This document shows, piece by piece, positions 6,622 through 9,214 of a stretch of DNA of 9,214 bases (position 1 is the stretch's first letter; each line of letters starts with the position of its first letter). This stretch comes from Thiobacillus sp. (GTDB lineage Bacteria > Pseudomonadota > Gammaproteobacteria > Burkholderiales > Thiobacillaceae), in assembly GCA_003510325.1 (NCBI GenBank), contig DONB01000300.1, forward strand, positions 3,096 through 12,309, written 5' to 3'. The translations under genes were made by a program, and so were the position numbers. The notes below the pieces were generated by a model, which was given only the letters and a program-made list of their open reading frames with translations, did no database searches and was not told the DNA's origin.

Positions 6622-8127
6622 CTACCCCGTGCCGTCGGCGCCCGGCTCGACATGCTGGACCAGCTTGCCGCGGCCCTGCGCCTTGGCCCGGTAAAGCGCA
6701 TGGTCGGCGCGCATCAGCACATCGTCGATCGAGTCCCGGAATGCGGGGCCGAGCCAGGTCTGCCCTGCGCTGAGGCCCGTCTGCAGATCGAGACCAAACG
6801 CATTGAGTTCGCTGCGGAAGTGGTCGGACAGACGCTGGAACCAGGCATGCAGGCCGGAGGCGTCGAGATCCGACAGCAGCACGACGAATTCATCGCCGGC
6901 GAGCCGCGCCGCCAGATCGGCGCGACGGGTCAGTTCTTTCAACGACTGTGCCAGCGCCAGCAGGACCTGATCGCCTACTCCATGCCCGTAGCGGTCATTG
7001 ACCCCCTTGAAGGAGTCGATGTCGAGCAGAATGAGGGCGACGGGATGCTGCCTTTCGGCCAGGCCCTGCGCCTGCGGGAAACGCGTTTCGAACGCGCGCC
7101 GGTTGGGCAGCCCGGTCAGCGGATCGGTCAGGCTCAGATGTTCCAGCCGTGCGCGCTGCTCCTGCAGGTGCAGCGCGATCAGATTGATGTCGGCAGCCGC
7201 CGCCTCGAATTCGACGTAGTGCGGCAATATCGTCGGAACCGGTTCGTCGCGCGCCAGCGCGGTCAGGGCATCGCGGGTGGAAACAATATCGTTCAGCATC
7301 GCGCGACGCACACGAAGCAGACTGATCGCCAGCAGGATCAATACGGCCCCCAGCGTCAGCAGCCCGGTCAGCACCTGCATCTTGCCGCTGCCAGTCAACA
7401 GCTGCACCGGCGACTGGGCAATCAGGGTCCAGCCGGTGGCGGGAATCTCCAGCCGGATTTCCATCCGTTTTCCGCTGACCTCACCCCGACGTGCAATGGT
7501 ATTGCCCGCCGCGTCGAGCACGATCAGCGCATGTCCAGGGTGGATGCTGTCGTCGATCACACGCTGCAACTGGCTCAGCCGCACGCTCAGGAAGAGACCG
7601 CCCAGAATGTCGCCGCCCGTTTCGTGCACTTCCGCCACCAGGTCGAAATGCTCCGCGCCCTTCACCTCGCGATGCAGCAGGGGTCGGATGTCCCGCAGGG
7701 TGTCCGCACGCTGCATGTCCTGCTGGCAGCGCGGCCCCACGCGCAGCGACAAGGCATCGCCCAGCACCTCGCCCTTCGGATTGACCAGCGCCATCCCCAG
7801 CAAGTCCGGCAGCAGCCGCTGCCGGGAAACCGCCCAGGCCTGCTGTTCCTCGACCGTGCCGACGCGCATCAGATCGATCAGTTCAGGATCCCGTGCAGCC
7901 TTGTCGAGCATCGTGTGGTAATAGTCCAGCAGCCTGACCACGCTGATATGGGTCTGGGTGGCTTCGAGGTGCAGCAGGTTCTGCTGCTCCTGGCTGCCGG
8001 CCCGCAGGCTGAACCAGATGCTGAGCGCTATGCCGGAAGCGAACATGACCACCACCCCCAGCAGCAACCACCCGATATGGCGCTGCAGGGAGGCAGGAGC
8101 GTGCATCGGCTGTGCGGATTGGGCCAA
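6622..8127 (-). CDS. Membrane-anchored diguanylate cyclase (GGDEF) with periplasmic sensor domain
   Basis: The product probably makes cyclic di-GMP from two GTP in response to a periplasmic signal. In the 501-residue protein a membrane helix covers about 19-41. A periplasmic domain of about 210 residues follows (42-250), resembling Cache-type sensors ([40 protein letters not shown]). The second helix is at about 252-272. A helical linker leads to the GGDEF domain at about 330-495 with [15 protein letters not shown], metal-site [10 protein letters not shown] (369-378) and AGDEF (410-414). The first glycine of the signature is Ala, a variant known in some active cyclases. RRAD (401-404) fits the RxxD product-inhibition site. 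No EAL domain is present. The start is TTG at 8127, supported by GAGGAG 7 nt upstream and a 3-nt gap from ruvA; ATG at 8106 lacks a Shine-Dalgarno. Its place between ruvA and ruvB is unusual. Confidence 0.92.
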   Translation of the reverse strand: MAQSAQPMHAPASLQRHIGWLLLGVVVMFASGIALSIWFSLRAGSQEQQNLLHLEATQTHISVVRLLDYYHTMLDKAARDPELIDLMRVGTVEEQQAWAVSRQRLLPDLLGMALVNPKGEVLGDALSLRVGPRCQQDMQRADTLRDIRPLLHREVKGAEHFDLVAEVHETGGDILGGLFLSVRLSQLQRVIDDSIHPGHALIVLDAAGNTIARRGEVSGKRMEIRLEIPATGWTLIAQSPVQLLTGSGKMQVLTGLLTLGAVLILLAISLLRVRRAMLNDIVSTRDALTALARDEPVPTILPHYVEFEAAAADINLIALHLQEQRARLEHLSLTDPLTGLPNRRAFETRFPQAQGLAERQHPVALILLDIDSFKGVNDRYGHGVGDQVLLALAQSLKELTRRADLAARLAGDEFVVLLSDLDASGLHAWFQRLSDHFRSELNAFGLDLQTGLSAGQTWLGPAFRDSIDDVLMRADHALYRAKAQGRGKLVQHVEPGADGTG

Positions 8128-8130
8128 GTC

Positions 8131-8706
8131 TCAGCTCCTCGACAGGCTCCGCAGCGCCTGCCGGATGGCCTCGCCGACCGACAGATCGGGCGGCAGCACA
8201 CGAATGGCCTCGGTCGTCTCGCGCTCGTTGTAGCCCAGCGCCAGCAGCGCCTGGCGCACGTCGTCCGACACGCCGGCGGACTCGGTGCTGGCAATCGCAC
8301 CGGCAAACACCGGCTTGCCCTTCAGTTCGAGCAGCAGGCGCTCGGCGGTCTTCTTGCCGATGCCGGGCACCTTGACGATGCGGCCGATCTCCTGCGCCGA
8401 GATCGCCGCCGACAGATCGTTGACCGACAGGCCGGACAGCACCGACAGCGCGGTCTTGGCGCCGATGCCGGAGACTTTCAGCAGTTCGCGAAACGCCGCG
8501 CGTTCGATCTCGCTGCCGAAGCCGTACAGCAGGTGCGCATCCTCGCGGATCGCCAGATGGGTGAGCAGGCTGACCTTTTCGCCGATTGCGGGCAGGTTGT
8601 AGAAGGTGCTCATCGGCACGTCGATCTCGTAGCCGACGCCGTTAACGTCCACCAGGACCTGGGGGGGCTGTTTGGCGGCGAGCGTGCCGGTAATGCGTCC
8701 AATCAT
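8131..8706 (-). CDS. ruvA: Holliday junction-binding protein RuvA
   Basis: RuvA tetramers hold the four-way junction open and recruit RuvB. The 191-residue product starts [12 protein letters not shown], typical of the family. The N-terminal OB-fold domain (about 1-63) ends in [10 protein letters not shown], with Glu55 and Asp56 as the acidic pin that separates strands in E. coli RuvA. Two helix-hairpin-helix motifs follow: [19 protein letters not shown] (75-93) and [19 protein letters not shown] (110-128). After a flexible linker (about 131-146), domain III (147-191) holds [20 protein letters not shown], the RuvB contact region. The frame is open upstream to 8886, but that part overlaps the UbiA-like gene and is not RuvA-like. 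ATG at 8706 lies 13 nt after that gene's stop; no clear Shine-Dalgarno is seen. No ruvC lies between the window edge and ruvA. Confidence 0.97.
   Translation of the reverse strand: MIGRITGTLAAKQPPQVLVDVNGVGYEIDVPMSTFYNLPAIGEKVSLLTHLAIREDAHLLYGFGSEIERAAFRELLKVSGIGAKTALSVLSGLSVNDLSAAISAQEIGRIVKVPGIGKKTAERLLLELKGKPVFAGAIASTESAGVSDDVRQALLALGYNERETTEAIRVLPPDLSVGEAIRQALRSLSRS
8135..8140 (-). promoter_or_regulatory. Ribosome binding site of the diguanylate cyclase gene
   Basis: On the minus strand GAGGAG lies 7 nt before the TTG at 8127 and within the last ruvA codons. It favours the TTG over the downstream ATG at 8106, which is preceded by no such motif. Confidence 0.65.
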
Positions 8707-8719
8707 TTTGCGTGACCGA

Positions 8720-9214
8720 TCATGAATGTTCTGCGGATAGCAACAGGATAGCCGCAAGCAGCACAGGCTGCGCATGCGCGGCGAGCAGCGTCTGCCGGAT
8801 GGCGGACGCCAGATATTCGGGCGTGGCGGCAAAACGCCGCAACTGGCGCCATGCCGCCACGGCAGGCAGCAGCGCCGCCAGCGCAATCAGCGCGACGTCC
8901 GGCAGCGTGCCGCCCCACACTCCGCCCAGCAGCGCCAGCGCCGCCAGCAACAGCATCAGGCCATAGCCCCAGGCCGCCACTGCGGGCTGCAGCCGCGCAA
9001 CCCAGTGCAGTTTGCCGCTGGCGCGGTCGGCTGCACGATCGGGAAATTGATTGATGTAGAGCAGGCTGGCAACCAGCAGCGCATACGGCAGTCCTGCAAT
9101 CCAGGGCAAGGGCGCAAAGGCGCTCCTTTGCACGGTGTCGGCGCCAGCGACGACGAGCAGAAAGCCCGCCGCCACGCTCAGCTCGCCCACCCCGCGGCTG
9201 TTCAGTCGCAGCGG
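8720..9214 (-). CDS. UbiA-family prenyltransferase, 3' part (runs off the right edge)
   Basis: The visible 164 residues are the C-terminal part of a polytopic membrane protein. They begin [20 protein letters not shown], like the middle of MenA/UbiA proteins. [14 protein letters not shown] follows, with Asn55, Asp59 and Asp63 of the visible part. This fits the second aspartate motif (NxxxDxxxD), which binds magnesium and prenyl diphosphate in the UbiA superfamily. Then come three or four hydrophobic helices ([31 protein letters not shown] and [14 protein letters not shown] at the end). The closest type by eye is the 1,4-dihydroxy-2-naphthoate prenyltransferase-like group, but the substrate cannot be set, and the first aspartate motif lies outside the window. 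The stop is 13 nt before ruvA, in the same direction, so the gene may share its transcript. Confidence 0.75.
   Translation of the reverse strand, partial: PLRLNSRGVGELSVAAGFLLVVAGADTVQRSAFAPLPWIAGLPYALLVASLLYINQFPDRAADRASGKLHWVARLQPAVAAWGYGLMLLLAALALLGGVWGGTLPDVALIALAALLPAVAAWRQLRRFAATPEYLASAIRQTLLAAHAQPVLLAAILLLSAEHS

Noticed and set aside
6055..8715. Plus-strand open frame of 886 codons across ruvB, the cyclase gene and ruvA
   Set aside because: It is antisense to three clearly real genes. The product is rich in Arg, Gln, His and Ala without any recognisable domain. Long stop-free antisense frames are expected in high-GC DNA.
1..9214. Signs of horizontal transfer, phage, insertion sequence, CRISPR or defence genes
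   Set aside because: All genes are housekeeping or signalling families with similar GC-rich composition. No transposase, integrase, tRNA, attachment repeat or spaced repeat array was seen.

Overview
The window (about 9.2 kb, high GC) reads as a chromosomal core region of a Gram-negative proteobacterium. The Tol-Pal outer-membrane system, ybgC, cpoB, queE and ruvAB place it there. The protein style and the cpoB-queE junction suggest a betaproteobacterium, but the genus cannot be named from this sequence. Every gene I can support lies on the minus strand, so transcription runs from the right edge (9214) to the left edge (1).

In transcription order the layout is as follows. (1) The 3' part of a UbiA-family prenyltransferase gene, cut by the right edge. 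(2) ruvA, then a membrane-anchored diguanylate cyclase gene, then ruvB: the two subunits of the Holliday-junction branch-migration motor are separated by a c-di-GMP signalling gene. (3) ybgC-tolQ-tolR-tolA, very tightly packed, with junctions of 2 nt gap, 4 nt overlap (GTGA), 3 nt gap and 4 nt overlap (ATGA). (4) A 102-nt structured gap, then tolB. (5) A 78-nt gap with a hairpin, then pal and cpoB. (6) A 134-nt leader rich in repeats and possible hairpins, then the 5' part of queE, cut by the left edge.

TolQ-TolR form the proton-driven inner-membrane motor. TolA carries the force across the periplasm, TolB is the soluble propeller partner, Pal is the peptidoglycan-binding outer-membrane lipoprotein, and CpoB links Tol with cell-wall synthesis. 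YbgC is the usual cytoplasmic thioesterase of this operon. RuvA and RuvB act in recombination and repair. QueE makes 7-carboxy-7-deazaguanine for queuosine.

I see no evidence of a mobile element, CRISPR array, RNA gene or wholly new system. The points most worth a second look are the diguanylate cyclase between ruvA and ruvB, and the queE leader. There the Shine-Dalgarno sequence sits inside a GC-rich hairpin, and duplicated complementary motifs could form alternative structures around the start codon. No clear promoter or intrinsic terminator was found. The long plus-strand ORFs are antisense shadows of real genes.
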